DNA from: Leucaena leucocephala
Taxonomy: Eukaryota; Streptophyta; Magnoliopsida; Fabales; Fabaceae
Direction of reading: 5' to 3'
NCBI GenBank assembly: GCA_037074615.1
Contig: CM073562.1
Location: forward strand, 18,027,001 to 18,091,000
Length of the DNA stretch: 64,000 bases
The position numbers and the translations under genes were made by a program. Position 1 is the stretch's first letter. Each line of letters starts with the position of its first letter. The notes below the pieces were generated by a model, which was not told where the DNA came from, ran no database searches, and saw only the letters and a list, made by a program, of their open reading frames with translations. Of the stretch, positions 21,763-34,754 are shown piece by piece.

Positions 21763-24700
21763 ATGGCCGCTCAAGTTAAAGAGCGAACCTTGGAGGAAAC
21801 ACCAACGTGGGCCGTTGCTGTTGTCTGCCTCATCTTGCTTGCCATTTCCATCGCCATTGAACATCTTATTCATGTTGTTGGACATGTATGTGTATGCTTG
21901 CTGTTTTCTTTTCCGGCATCCCATATGTAGCCTCATTCCTCTTCTTCTGATTGCTTCCTGCTTCTTGGAATTATGCAGTGGTTCAAGAAGAAAGACAAAA
22001 GGGCTCTGTATGAAGCACTTGAAAAAGTTAAAGGAGGTACTTGTATATCCTTCTTGTTCGTTTTTCTATCATCAATAATTTCCTTTTGAACCCATGAATA
22101 AAGCATAACTATATATAGAGGATATATATGCAATTCAATTGGATGTAATTAACAAGAAGTTGGTTTTATTACAGAGCTGATGCTGCTGGGGTTCATATCG
22201 CTGCTGCTAACGGTTCTTCAAGAACCCATTTCCAATATCTGCGTATCAGAAACGGTTGCCGCCTCTTGGCATCCTTGTGCTATTCCAAAAACGGAGGCTA
22301 AAACACAACCTGATTCTGAGGACTCTGACGACACCAACTCTCGCAAACTTCTCCAGTTTCTTGACCCCTCCCCTCGACGTGTTCTCGCCACTAAAGGATA
22401 CGATAAATGCGCAGACAAGGCAAGCTCATCCATCACCTTAATGTCTTTCATTCTCAACCAACAGAGATTAATTAAGCTGATCGCCTAAAGCAAGTCTTGT
22501 ATTTTTGCAGGGCAAAGTTGCTTTTGTTTCTGCTTACGGCATCCACCAGCTCCATATATTCATCTTTGTGCTTGCAATTTTCCATGTCCTTCAATGCATT
22601 ATCACGCTTACTCTGGGCAGAACTAAGGTATTTACCATATTCACCTTAATAAGATACGATACTAGTACGCAAATCATATTCAACTATTACTTCTCCTTTC
22701 TTCTTGTCTTTAACCCAATTCGATTGCTTCACTTGATGCAGATGAGGAGATGGAAGTCCTGGGAAGACGAAACAAAGACCGTTGAATATCAATTCTATAA
22801 TGGTACGAAACTGATCTATGACAATTTTATTCACGAGTACCAAAACGTTATTTTGCATATGTTATATTATAACTATTAGCTGTTAATTAGTCTAAGCAGG
22901 ATCCAGTTGGCTTTTAGATAATATTTAGTTAGATAATTTGCAGAGTCACGTGCGCTAAAATATTATGGATAAATACACTGAACATGTCAATGAAAATAAC
23001 AAGCTCTAAGTTCCTAATCTCTCCCTTTCTCTTTCTTTTGTTGATTCCTCTGAAACATAACAGCACATATGGTTCAGTTATCAATTTACTCTTTTCAATA
23101 CTTACTTTTCAAATGTCGTCCCTCCATAATAACAGTATGCTCTCATATTTGGTCTCTCATCAGTTGCTTTCTCAATCTTGGCTCGCACACATGAATACTT
23201 TTCGCTTAACCCTCCCAAATAAACTACTGCCAATAACATTCTTTCGCTCAAAAAGAAAAAAAACACAAGTTGCGGTCACAAACAACCACAGCGAAATTAT
23301 ATTTTTAAAATTCCAGCTGCGGTCACAAACAACCACAACGAAATTATATTTTTAAATTAGCTGCAGTCTTAGAACAATTGGGCACTGCATATTTTTTTTC
23401 CCAAAAATAAAATCTGAGCGGGTAAATAGAGAAAATGATTTTATAAATGGTCAAATCAACACATGACATATCTCTGAGGGACTAAATAAACTATAAAAAT
23501 AGCCAGCAATACAGCCACTTGCTGAGATTCTACTGGAAAAAAGGTATTAGAATAGCCACTGCCCTAGGATACATGTATTCTATGCGTTTACTGTAAGAGC
23601 TACAAGACAAACCCATGTGGACGTGCTTGTTCGGGAACTGACTTTCTAGTTTAGTATTATGTTCATGTGCTTTCTTGGAATTAGGATATTGAAAGTGTGT
23701 GAACTGTGAAGTGGAACAAAAGATGAATTTAATTATCACAGTTATGGAAGTTTGGTGTGCGCACATGTCTGACATTGCAATTTGCATGATGTGTACTGCA
23801 GATCCTCAGAGGTTCAGGTTTACGAGGGAAACAACATTTGGAAGAAGGCATATGAATATGTGGACCCGTTCCCCCATTTCACTATGGATTGTAAGTTGAA
23901 ACATTGCATACATCAACGATAGTGCCACCTTACTTAGTCGGATTATGATGAACTCTACATTAGCTTAATTACGCCGTAAAATTGAATTTAAAACACTAGA
24001 ATAACATAATTAAGCACAAGTGTAATTATATTCGTCAAGCCCGGCATTCTAAGGCATTCTTATCCTTTTGAAACCAGGTTTGCTTCTTTAGACAGTTCTT
24101 TGGATCAGTTACAAAGGTTGACTACATGGCACTGAGGCATGGGTTTATCATTGTGAGTTTCTGCTCTCTCTAATTTAGTACAGAAGACAACCCCAAACTT
24201 GAGACTGATTAACCATGTAACTGTAGGCTCATTTGGCCCCCGGAAGCGAATCAAGATTTGATTTCCAGAAGTACATCAATAGATCACTTGAGGAGGACTT
24301 TAAAGTTGTGGTGGGAATAAGGTAAGTAAGAGACATATATGGGTCATGGAATAATGCTTCATTTCTTTGAATAACTTTACCAGCTGCCAATCTAATCTTC
24401 AACTTATTGGAACTTGCAGTCCCATCATATGGTTTACCGCGGTGCTGTTCTTGCTGACAAACACCAACGGTAAGCCTGATTCAAAAGTTTTTAAAGTAAT
24501 TTGCTTATGCCATGTATTGGAAGTGTTGCCAATAATTGTGTGTGTGCAGGATGGCGTCCTTATTTGTGGCTTCCATTTATCCCACTAATTGTAAGTACTA
24601 TGACAACTCTTGGAAACACTTGGTTTCAAAAGTCGCGTTTGTCTTGCTATGCTTGGAGGATAGGCTATATATAGCTAATAATATGGGTTCAATATAATTT

Positions 24701-26001
24701 GGATTTCCCAGATAATCTTATTGGTTGGAGCCAAGCTTCAAATGATCATAACAAAGATGGCATTGAGGATTCAAGAAAGAGGGGATGTGGTGAAGGGCGC
24801 GCCAGTGGTTGAACCGGGGGATCACCTGTTCTGGTTCAATCGCCCCCGTCTTCTCCTCTTTCTGATTCATCTCGTTCTCTTTCAGGTTTCTTTTCCAGTT
24901 CATATATACTTCCTTTCACTTTTAATACTACCGCTCATGATGATAGTTATGATTGAATTGCTTGCCACTTTTGTTGCAGAACGCATTTGAACTTGCATTT
25001 TTCGCTTGGAGTACAGTAAGTTTCTTATCTCATCTCGGTGGTTTTGTGCTTGAATGGCTCATATGTTTGTATATTAATGTACATTTATCGGATGCATTTC
25101 GTAAAAATAAATATGTTTGTTTTGTGTGTTAACTTTCAGTATGAATTCTCAATAAACTCTTGCTTCCACCGAAATACAGCGGATATTGTCATTAGACTTA
25201 CAACGGGGTAAGTTCCCTCCTCTTGCAAAATAATAATACCGTTGATCATTCAAGTATCTAGCTTCTAAGAATTTATATTATTGGTATGCTATAAAGTACT
25301 AATGTACAAGATGAAAATTTTGCAGGGTTATCATTCAAGTTTTGTGCAGCTACGTGACCCTGCCTCTTTATGCTCTAGTCACCCAGGTAAACAAGTAGTT
25401 GCATTAGATTCGTTCTTTAATAAAAAGCATGATGTACTTCACCAACTCATCATTTTAGTTCTTATGTGAAGTGTCTTAATAACAACACAAGTAGTCATCA
25501 TATATTTTCAATTGAGGAAGGCTGTTAATAATGAATGAATTCAAAGCAACGACGGGCACTGATATATGAGTTGTGTCGACTTGTTGATGGCAGATGGGTT
25601 CAAGCATGAAGCCAAGCATTTTCAACGAGAGAGTGGCAACGGCACTGAAGAGCTGGCACCACACAGCGAAGAAGAACGTGAAAGAGAGCAAGCACTCAGA
25701 GTCAGGGACTCCATTCTCGAGCAGGCCTGCAACTCCAAGCCATGGCATGTCTCCGGTTCATCTTCTGCACAACCACCCTTTGAGAAGCACGGAGAGTGCC
25801 CATAACTCTCCTTCAAGCTATCATGACAACGACCACTGGGACATGGAAGATTCTCCCTCCCCTAGCCGCCACCCTCACCATCAGCCAGTTCTGATGGACC
25901 CCACACGCACCACTTCCAATTTGCCTCCACAGTCTGAACATGAGATCACCATTGCCTTATCTGATTTCTCTTTTGACAAGCGACATTTGGATAGAGACTA
26001 A
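21763..26001 (+). CDS. MLO: MLO-like protein, clade V (AtMLO2/6/12 type)
   Basis: Fifteen exons: 21763-21885, 21979-22036, 22175-22419, 22511-22627, 22742-22802, 23802-23890, 24078-24152, 24227-24321, 24420-24469, 24550-24590, 24712-24885, 24980-25015, 25140-25207, 25326-25386, 25594-26001. They join to 1701 bases and 566 residues. MLO proteins are plant plasma-membrane proteins with seven membrane spans, an outside N-terminus and an inside C-tail; clade V members are needed for powdery mildew entry. Seen here: start with LEETPTWAVAVVC, four loop cysteines (NICVSE, WHPCAIP, YDKCADK, NSCFHR), GKVAFVSAYGIHQLHIF, the calmodulin-binding stretch ATALKSWHHTAKK (Trp about 452), and the tail motif DFSF (about 555-558) that marks clade V. 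The intron after exon 3 has a GC donor. Intron 5 is the longest (1 kb). No loss-of-function change is visible. Confidence 0.96.
23273..23357. repeat. Two-copy 46-base tandem repeat in MLO intron 5
   Basis: gcggtcacaaacaaccacag at 23273 recurs at 23319, each followed by cgaaattatatttttaaa. It lies in the long intron between exons 5 and 6. Confidence 0.8.
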
Positions 26002-26322
26002 CTCACACATCAACCTCAATATCCATTTATTTACTTCCACAACTTGTTTTGTTCCATGTACATCATCCATCAAGGATCAAGCTTACTTGCCCCCAATCTG
26101 TATACGAGAATTTTTTATTGTTTATACACATGCGTTGAGGTTTATTTTCTTTATACTCAATTCAAGGTTGCTTTCTTATTTATTTAATTACGTGATTTCC
26201 CTATTTATAATGTCTTCTATTCAATCAAGTTCACCAATCATACATAACCACTCTTGGTTCCAAATTCAAATGTTAGTTACCAACACACAAAAGCAAAATG
26301 TACCTTGATATAAATTATATAT

Positions 26323-26333
<11 letters not shown>

Positions 26334-26357
<24 letters not shown>
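26334..26357. repeat. (TA)n microsatellite downstream of MLO
   Basis: About twelve TA units in the MLO 3' flank. Confidence 0.85.
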
Positions 26358-26359
<2 letters not shown>

Positions 26360-27290
26360 ATAGCTTTCCTTCTACACTCTCCTTTCAGCCCTTGATGAGT
26401 TTGTTGGGCCGTAGATTTTCGTGGCATAAAACGATTTGGTGGGATTTTATTTTAATAAAAAGCTCAATGTAAGTCTCCCATAATTATTTTATAAACTCTA
26501 AAGTTATACTATAGTTTTGATAAGAATTGGTATCGAACTGACCTAAACTTTCTTTTTACCTGAAAACAAAGCCGAATCTTCTTGTTTTGTGTCCGTCTAT
26601 GTACATATCATCAATCCTACGTCCCACCTTCCATATTTGGATCCTACCTTTGACCTGACTCAGTCTTGGATGACAATGCCGTCTCTTTTGCATAATAGTT
26701 CATAACACTCGCTTTCATAAAAAAATAATTTCCATATTTTTTCCCTTCGCTAAAGAACATTAGTTGTTTAATTAATGAACATACAAGTCAAAGAGCTATA
26801 TATTGAATTGGCAGAATAGTCAGACCAATTAGAAACTAGATAAGCAATCACACACCTAAGGGTGAAAATAGGTCAGGCAACCTGTCAGGGGCATATAGCC
26901 TGGCCTACATTAAACCTAATTTGGCCTGACTTGTTTTAAAAAAATATATAGGTTCAGGCATGTATAGAATCATGTGTTACTAAATAGGCCAGGCTCAGGC
27001 TCTATAAGAAGCCTGTTAGGTGGCATGAGCCTGTTATTTAAAATAAATGTCATATGATAATGTAATAGGTGAGTATCAAACCCCTAACCTGTTAAATAAT
27101 ATTCAACAATTAGACCACTGAACTAAAGTGAATTGTTGAATATTTTATTGTTAACTTACAATTTTATTCTCTTATAATCATATATACTAACCCTAATTCC
27201 CCCACTGGCCACTACCATGAATTTGGACTTTGGAGCTTGCGTTGTGGCCACAGAATTGCAACTTGCAAACCTTCTCACTTTTAGCGGAGT

Positions 27291-27827
27291 TCAGTTCTCA
27301 AATACTTGTGGTGCCTCGGCTTGCTCTGGTGGATCCAAACGAAAGCTTCCTGGCCACACCAGATCCTTTTGATCCTCAACCATGAAAGGTGAAGCCCATG
27401 CCATTGTTAGTTCTTGAAAGCTCGATGCCATTATAGTGGTCCCTCCCCATCTTGATGATGGTTTGTGTACGAGTGAATGGGGCTGCACACCAAGCGTTCG
27501 ATGAAATGGCGAGTTGATGGAAGATCACATCGTCATCATCAGCTTCTGAGACTGGTATCTTCTTACCGCTCCTCTTTCCCTTTTGTGTGCGTTCTGATGA
27601 CCCCCTAATGCCTGTGAACTAAAGAACTTCCTCATGCAGAAGTTGCAGGAGAAAACTTTTGTAGTTGCTGATTTTGATGGTTGAGAATCTGGGTCTCCCG
27701 CTATAGAGAGGTTTGTAGTTTTGCCTCCTAAGCTCAGGTCCAGCTTTAACCACTCTTCAGGATCTTTATTTTCACTTGCTTGTTCCTTGGTTGTTATGGA
27801 AGTTCTTTCGTCTCCCTCAATGATCAT
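27291..27827 (-). pseudogene. C2H2 zinc-finger protein with EAR motif, broken by one in-frame TGA
   Basis: A single-exon gene of the plant one-finger C2H2 group. From the first ATG at 27827 the frame gives the repression motif LKLDLSLGG, then one finger, CNFCMRKFFSSQALGGHQNAH, with the plant signature QALGGH, then RYQSQKLMMTM and TGA at 27525-27527 (about 100 codons). The same frame then continues without change through VQPHSLVHKPSSRWGG and AWASPFMVEDQ, LVWPGSFRLDP to a stop at 27291. That downstream part matches the usual C-terminal region of this family, so the TGA is a premature stop rather than the natural end. The final LDLNL-type repression motif I would expect at the C-terminus is not seen. 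The shortened protein would still hold the finger and first EAR motif. The gene lies between the arms of a hAT-like element. Confidence 0.75.
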
Positions 27828-28047
27828 GTTGGTATCTCTCAAAATCCCAAATGATGAGTTTCGAGTTTGAAACTAGAAACTTCCAAAGGGAGTGGAATAT
27901 AAGGAAATGCTTAGTGGAATCCCTTTTGAAGGTTAGATCAAAGCAGAGAGAGATAAATGGATGGGGGTATCATAGTGTAAAGGAAGTAAAATCGAGTGTT
28001 TTTTTTTTTTGTTTAGTTTATCTCAAAATAATCAATGACCCCACGTA

Positions 28048-28740
28048 GTGATGCTTGGTGCTCCAGGGAACAATGCTTATATCAGCTTCACTGCTTCACT
28101 GTTGCCCATGTCAATCTTAAGATTCTCTAGTTTCATACTTCTTCTTTTTCCCAATCTATCCTCACACAGTTCTCTTAGTAAAACACAAGTAGTAAAACAT
28201 TTCCATCCATTGTCAAAATCAATCACAACTTATTTGAAATGCCTGCCATATGTGCTTCTCACATATCATGCAACAAATCTTTCTGCTGATCTTTTTTTGT
28301 GAGTAGGGTGGACATGACAGGTCTTAAGATGGAGTCTCCATGTTTATCCACTTAGGCCACTGATACATGAATTAAATTTGATGAGTATCGTTCAAGATTA
28401 AATGAAGTTTAAAGAAGAAATCAAAAGTATACATTTTGTAATTTACAAATAATACAATTTCTTTTACTTATTATTTGTTCAATTATTTTATGATCTAATA
28501 ATATACATTTGATTTCTTCTTTTTCAAGTGTTCGAGTAAGAGGAAGAAATTACATTGAAGATTTCATGATGTGTGGCTAATAATTTTACTTTGATTTGGC
28601 TTAGATTATTATACTTGTATTCTTATAATGACAATTATTCTATTTATTTGGTATTGTCTTGATGGTTGATTAAATATTTTTTAATTTTAAACTGATTAAT
28701 ATTATAAAAAACTTATTTTGTAGTTTTTTAAATTATGATA
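28048..28740. other. Non-coding interior of the hAT-like element
   Basis: AT-rich DNA between the zinc-finger gene's upstream side and the right arm. No conserved open frame or RNA gene seen. Confidence 0.4.
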
Positions 28741-29186
28741 TATAAAAAGGCTTGTTAGAGAGCCTGCTAAGAAGGCCTGTTACGGAGGCCTTTTGTGAGG
28801 CTTGTTACATAAGCCTGTTATGAAGGCCTACAAATATAATTATAAAATATGCTCTTTTAACAGGTTACAGGCCAGGCCAGGTATATTTATAGGCTAGGCT
28901 TATGCGAGAAAATTAGCTTACAACAGGCTACAGACCAAGCCTAAGCTAAATTATTGTTTAACAGGCCTAGCCTGTTAAGGCTAAAGTATGGCCTGACCTG
29001 ACCTGTTTCTATCTCTACATATAACCAATGAAACAGGTAAAATACAAAGGGCACATATATTAACAACAAACAGGAATAGATGTGGTAACCCTCCTCTTAA
29101 GCACAACTTCAAATCAAAGATGACCAATATGGGGATATATACAAAAAATAATACATTCTGGGAAAAGGGGATAACAAACACCACAT

Positions 29187-30328
29187 CTAGAAGGATGAAG
29201 ATGAATTAGAAGGGGAAGTTGGTGGAGATTTGGTGTTCTTGCGAGCATACTTTCTGGCCCATACATGCTTCCCATTGATGCTGAACTTCACTTTGCCTTT
29301 CCCTTCCAGCACTACCTCTATCAAATTCATGGCATTCCCACGCACTACCAGTCGAGCATATAGTGGTTGCTCCATCATTTCTACTTCTTGCATATGTACT
29401 TCTTCTATCATCTCTCCATATCTTCTGCACCAAACAAAAGACAATTATATTGGATTGATCCCCTATATATGCTATCTATTCCACTTATCATAATTAATTG
29501 GAAAATCAGAGCATCCGGTTAATTTAAGCAATAGTATTTAATTTGATTGACTCCTAATAAAAACATCAAAGGCATATCCCTTGATTTCCCCAAGAAAGAA
29601 AGAACGAACCTTGAGAAGTAGTCTCGGACCTCAGCCTCAAAAATAGGGTACCCTTTTGAGAAAGACAAGAAAATGATCCTTTCATCCGGAGGAGGCACAC
29701 TTCTTCTCGAATTCTTTAACATCCCACTCGCCTCATTATTCTGAGTCTCATAACCACACCAAGCAATAGCGTTGTGTTGGGGCACTAAATGATCAGTAGA
29801 ATCATAATAAACACGTTGCACCATAGGATTCAACAAGCTTCGTTTTATCATAGCCTTCTCACTTTGCGCTCTTTGCACTATGTCCGTGAAGGCTCTAATG
29901 CAGACCTCGTTGATTATTCTGGCGATGGCACCCATTATGGCGGCACGGTTTTGGAGCAAGTAACGGATGGTGACGCTTCTCTGAGTGACGCTTTGGGTTA
30001 AGCGTAAGTCATTGATGACGTTGGCGTCATGAGGCAATTGGTCGGTGTCGATGCAAATCAAGGCCAAGACGGCCTCATTGACGAGGTCATTGAGTAAAGA
30101 ATCAGAAGCGTTGAGGAGCTTCGATACGAGCCTGAAATCTCTGCTCATCTTCTCCAGCCAAAGGAGGTACGCCATCACCTGCATGGCCTCGTTGGGTTCG
30201 CGACCAAGAGACACCAAGAGACGCGTGAAGAGGATGCGATCGATGTTGTGAAACTGGTTGAATTCATTCTGGGAGACTGAGACGCTGCCAGTGGGGTCGG
30301 TGCTTGATCAAGAAGATGGAGAAGCCAT
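29187..30328 (-). pseudogene. Plant RRM-like domain protein with a TGA at codon 7
   Basis: Two exons, 29610-30328 and 29187-29424, join to 957 bases (319 codons) in one frame. The reading begins MASPSS, then TGA at 30308-30310, then continues without a break: TDPTGSVSVSQNEFNQFH, a helical N-terminal domain, PPPDERIIFLSFSKGYP and EQPLYARLVVRGN (RNP-like strands of an RRM-type fold), then GKHVWARKYARK and a Ser/Pro tail. I recognise this as an uncharacterised plant family of putative RNA-binding proteins. The next in-frame ATG (in NEAMQVMAY) is about 45 codons further on, so a shortened protein could be made. Ser codons surround the stop (TCT TCT TGA TCA AGC), so a TCA-to-TGA change is the simplest origin. 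Splice sites are normal. Confidence 0.7.
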
Positions 30329-33300
30329 ATTTTCTTGAGGAGGTGAAGAAAGCTGCTTGGTAGGGTTTGATATTTAAGGGCATGAACGGGGCGCCATTGA
30401 AGACCTTTTGAAGGTAACCATACATGAGTGGACTGCTTTTCTATATAAATTGATGAACTCTTTCCATGTGTGCTCTAATGTATTTGGATATCTTTAACAA
30501 TGGAGATGGTGCTCAATGAATCTCACCCCTCTTTCTATTTCTCTCCTCCATCGTCGCAAGAGAGGATCCAACTCACTACTAAGAAAGTCCAAATTTTTTT
30601 ATGTCCACGAAATTAATGGGGTGAAAGATTTGTAAATTGATTTGAATCCGTCATTTACTCAAGCTTCAAAACCCAAAACAGTTGAATTTAGGGCCTATTA
30701 TTTATTAATGGAGGAATTTGATTGATATGTTGATCGCGTTTCATTAGAAGATTATACAGTGCAGTGTTATAAAAAATTATAGTACTAAATTAATTAACTA
30801 AGTTTTTTAATTTTTCCAACAAAAAAAATTAATTTTAAACCTAATTGTCTCTATCTTTTAGGATACAAAGATGCCTTTGTGACTTTTTTTTAATTCTCGA
30901 TATTAAAATTTTTCCCACGATTTTAATTATATCTTGAAAATATTTTTAAATTAAACTTATATAAATATCTAATACAGCTGTAAATTAAATACCGCTAAGT
31001 GATATTATTTTCATTTAATTTCTTCTTATGCCTTTGTTCATTGAACATAATAAGGAGGTATGCACTCCATCCATTATGTACTGTATATATATAAGTACAT
31101 TTATAACCCTTTATTAATTGAACATAAAATTAAAAGATACATTCAAAGAAACGTTTTTTCCCCAATTCAAAGGTACATTCAACCTTTTGCTTATTGATAG
31201 TCAAACTCAAAAGGCGACCATTAGAGATATTCTGCAAAATACCATGTCATCTTATATATTGCTAATATAAGGATGCTTCTTTTGGCAATATATATATATA
31301 TATATATATAACTTAAAAATGATTCATTAGGTGGACTACTAATGAGTACACATTATACTCCAAATGTATGTAGCCAGCATGCACGTAAAATTATTCACCA
31401 GATGAATTAAAAAAGAAAAAAGTAAAGAGCTATTGAATTGCAAATTAACATTTGGAGGCAGGATGAAAGTTGTAACTTGTAACTATATGTAACACAATAC
31501 ATGATCAAATTGTTGCACACTTAACGTGCAGCATAATTACTACTGAATGAAAGAAGGCCTTTAAAGATGATTAAAAGTATGTCATTTTATAATAATTTTA
31601 TTAGCGGTGTGAATTTTATCGCCATTAAATGTTAGATTTTCACAACATTTCTGCATAAAATGATTGTGAAAATGTTTGTTTTATTCTTTTTTTTTTTAAT
31701 CTTTCCACAGCGGTTCTCAGTTTAACCTCCATAGAAAGGTATAATTATATTTTTGTGTTTTTGTTAATTTTTTATTTTATATCATCTTGCATTAGTATGA
31801 TCAAGGCAAACTAATTTTTAGGTAGCAAAATACGAAAATCCAAATGGTAATAAAATTTTTTAAATTAGTAATCTTAAGTACTTCATCTTTAAAGCATGTG
31901 TAGAAATATTGTTTTTGCCAAATCATCCCTCATTTGTCAATTAGGTCATTTTTATAGCTCACGTTGTTATCGAATAACTACAAATTAGAAGTAATATGTA
32001 AGTATTAAAAATATGAATAAATTAAATAATCACTAAATATTAACCATGTCATCTTCATATCTCATATACGTTCTCCGTGAGCTCTATCTCAATGATTTTG
32101 TGAATGTAGCGGATCACATAGTATCCACATTCAACATCACCAAATTGATGGAGGTATTAACAAAATAGAAAAATATAAAGCATATTAGAGAAATATTAAA
32201 CTTTATATCCAATAAATTTATAAAAAAAATAAAACTTAATGAGTTAAAAATATGATATCATATAACTTGCCAAATTTTATGCTTAATAAATCTATAAATA
32301 AAAACTCACGTGTTGACGATGCATACAATGTCGAGATCTAGTTGTCCACACATAGAATCAAACCGGTATATCATATTATCTTGAGAGACAATAACAAGTA
32401 GAGTTCAATACATACTACAAAAAATAACAATGTTGTATATAATTTTATTATAATATATATGTGTGTGCTAAGTATAAGAATATACTTACCATTTAATATA
32501 AAGCGCAAAATTATCGTTATCTTGCTTTGGGTTATGACATCGACTATATACATTATTCTCGAGCTTATATCTTTACTTGTCTCCTAGACCTTTTTTATGG
32601 TCACATGAAGTCATATATGTCTCCTTTTACTTCATACAGGCATTTGCGATAGAAGCAATTGTTGTGCAAAAGAGAAAGGAGTAAGTTCACGAATAATAAA
32701 ATATAAAATATTAAAATAAATTTATAACTTACAATATGTCTAACTGAATGACAGCTGAATCCATCATATGAAAATTTATAAATTTCACTTTGTACCAAAA
32801 TATCCTCTTAAACTATATCATTATCTTTTGGGTCTACTGCCCTCCAATTAGCATATATGATACTAATCTTAGCATATATTATATGGCTGATATGGTTATT
32901 AAGCAATGCCCCATTTTGACATATTGCCTTCATTTCATAATCAAACTCCACCGCTAACTTAGTAGGCTGATATGTTTTGTTCAAAAAATAATAAATAAAT
33001 ATAAGAATAAAAAATATTAATCATGTAATCAATTTAGTTATCAAATAAATATTTATTACATACAATAAATTAATTTGTTATGTACCCAAATTCTTTCACA
33101 ATGATAATAAATAATCCCAAATGATAACAAAATCTGTCAAACTTGCTAATCAAATTTCTTGTTAACCAAATAACTTAATTTATAACTTTCTTAAATAATA
33201 TACTCACATTGTCAAATAAAAAATAAAAATAATAAACACAATGAAAAATTAGCAATTTATTAACCACAAAAGGTATTGAGTAAATAAATAGGATTTAATA

Positions 33301-34754
33301 AATAAATGAGCATTATACAAAATTAGCAATATATTGAACAAATAGAAATCAATGTATCGAATAAATCTATTAACAACAAAAAATAGTCTAATAACAATAT
33401 ATTATTTTTAAAAAAATTTGTAAAGATACACTCATAAACAAAAGAGAAACCAATATAACAGTACAAACACTACAAAAATTAAATCTTTAATAAAGGAAGA
33501 TATCCCATATGATTTTATAAATAATAAACAACCGAACAATTCAAAAAAAGACACCTACAAATAAATAGAAAAAAATATAACAAATCAACACTATAAAAAT
33601 TAAGTTTTTAATATAAAGATGATAGTTCATATGATGTATTATAATTTATAAATTATAAATAATAGAAAAAAAAGAGTAAATAAAAAAATTATACAGTTAT
33701 TTATGACTTTTACGATAGAGATGTCTAATAAAAATTCAAGTCTATGGTGATTAAGAAGAGAAATGAGACTACAAACAACTATAAAAAAATTAAAATTAAA
33801 ATCTGGATCAAAGTTTTTAAATTTTTGGGGAACTTTTAAAGATAATTTTTCATAAAATCACCCTTAAAAGTTTCTCCCAAACACTTGTAACGACAATTTT
33901 AATAAAAATTGTTATAAAAATTTTTTAAAATAAAATTTATTTATGAAAGTATTACCGCATTTTTTTCACGGCATTTTTTTATAACCGTCACAAATTGTCG
34001 CTGGGAAAAATAATTTTTCTTGTAATAAATATGCATTCACCAAAAAATTATTAGAATAATTTTTCCCGTTCCTAACATTTTGGAGGAAAGAATATAGCAT
34101 AGGGAGAAATATAAATAAAATTTGTGGTCAGTTGAAATTTCGGGAGTGGAGGGGAATGACCCGAAAAGGAAAGTAGAAAATGACGAAGCAGATGAATCGT
34201 TACGGAGTGCTCATTTTCCAGGGAACGGGAAAAGTGAAAGGAAGGCATAATTTATAATTAAAAATGTTGAAAATTGTGGCAGCTTCCTCTGGGGAATAAC
34301 AGCTGGGAAAACGCGTCGTTCAACTGGTAAATGATTATCAATTGCCTCTTTTCTCTAATTATGTTGGATTAATTTTAGATTATTTGCATGCGAGTTAAAC
34401 GTATAACCGGTTACGGTGAGAAAAATGTATGCCCACGTCAGCATACATTCTTCTTCTTGAAATTACAACTCAGCAACGGGCATTTATATACTCATTCCAA
34501 AAATGTTTACCTAATGTTTTTTTAATTTAATTTAATCAAGGTATCCCCTAAGCCACTAGGGATTTAAGACATCATTTTTTAGACTAAAATTTTTTTATTT
34601 CTTCTAATAAGTATATTTTTAATGATACAAATATAGTTAGATATGAGACTCAAAATTTAAAACCCATATTTATTATTCTTTTTCCTTAGCATCCATCAAT
34701 TACAATAACCTTGCAAAAGCATATTATTCTCAACTAACTTTAAAAACTTGCTCA
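30329..34754. other. Gene-poor AT-rich region
   Basis: No coding region of note in 4.4 kb. TA microsatellite at 31288-31311. Two spots resemble fragments of plant class II transposons: catactacaaaaaata near 32409 and ttttcttgtaata near 34014, reminiscent of CACTA termini (cactacaa...), and long partial inverted repeats with tcgcaattgtt-like motifs at 33890-34020. These are weak. The stretch 32000-33800 is almost pure A/T with short tandem-like runs. Confidence 0.4.

Larger units (their letters stand above)
26857..29017. mobile_element. hAT-like non-autonomous element enclosing a zinc-finger gene
   Basis: The left end (taagggtgaaaataggtcagg, 26857-26877) and the reverse complement of the right end (tagagatagaaacaggtcagg, ending 29017) match at about 15 of 21 positions. 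Both subterminal arms (left about 200 bases, right about 290) are packed with short motifs such as ggcctgtta, gcctgtta and aggcc in both directions; dense subterminal repeats are a hallmark of hAT elements, where they bind transposase. The eight flanking bases (cacacacc and catataac) agree at only five positions, so a target duplication is not proven. No transposase is visible inside. The only coding content is the C2H2 zinc-finger gene on the minus strand. Confidence 0.5.
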
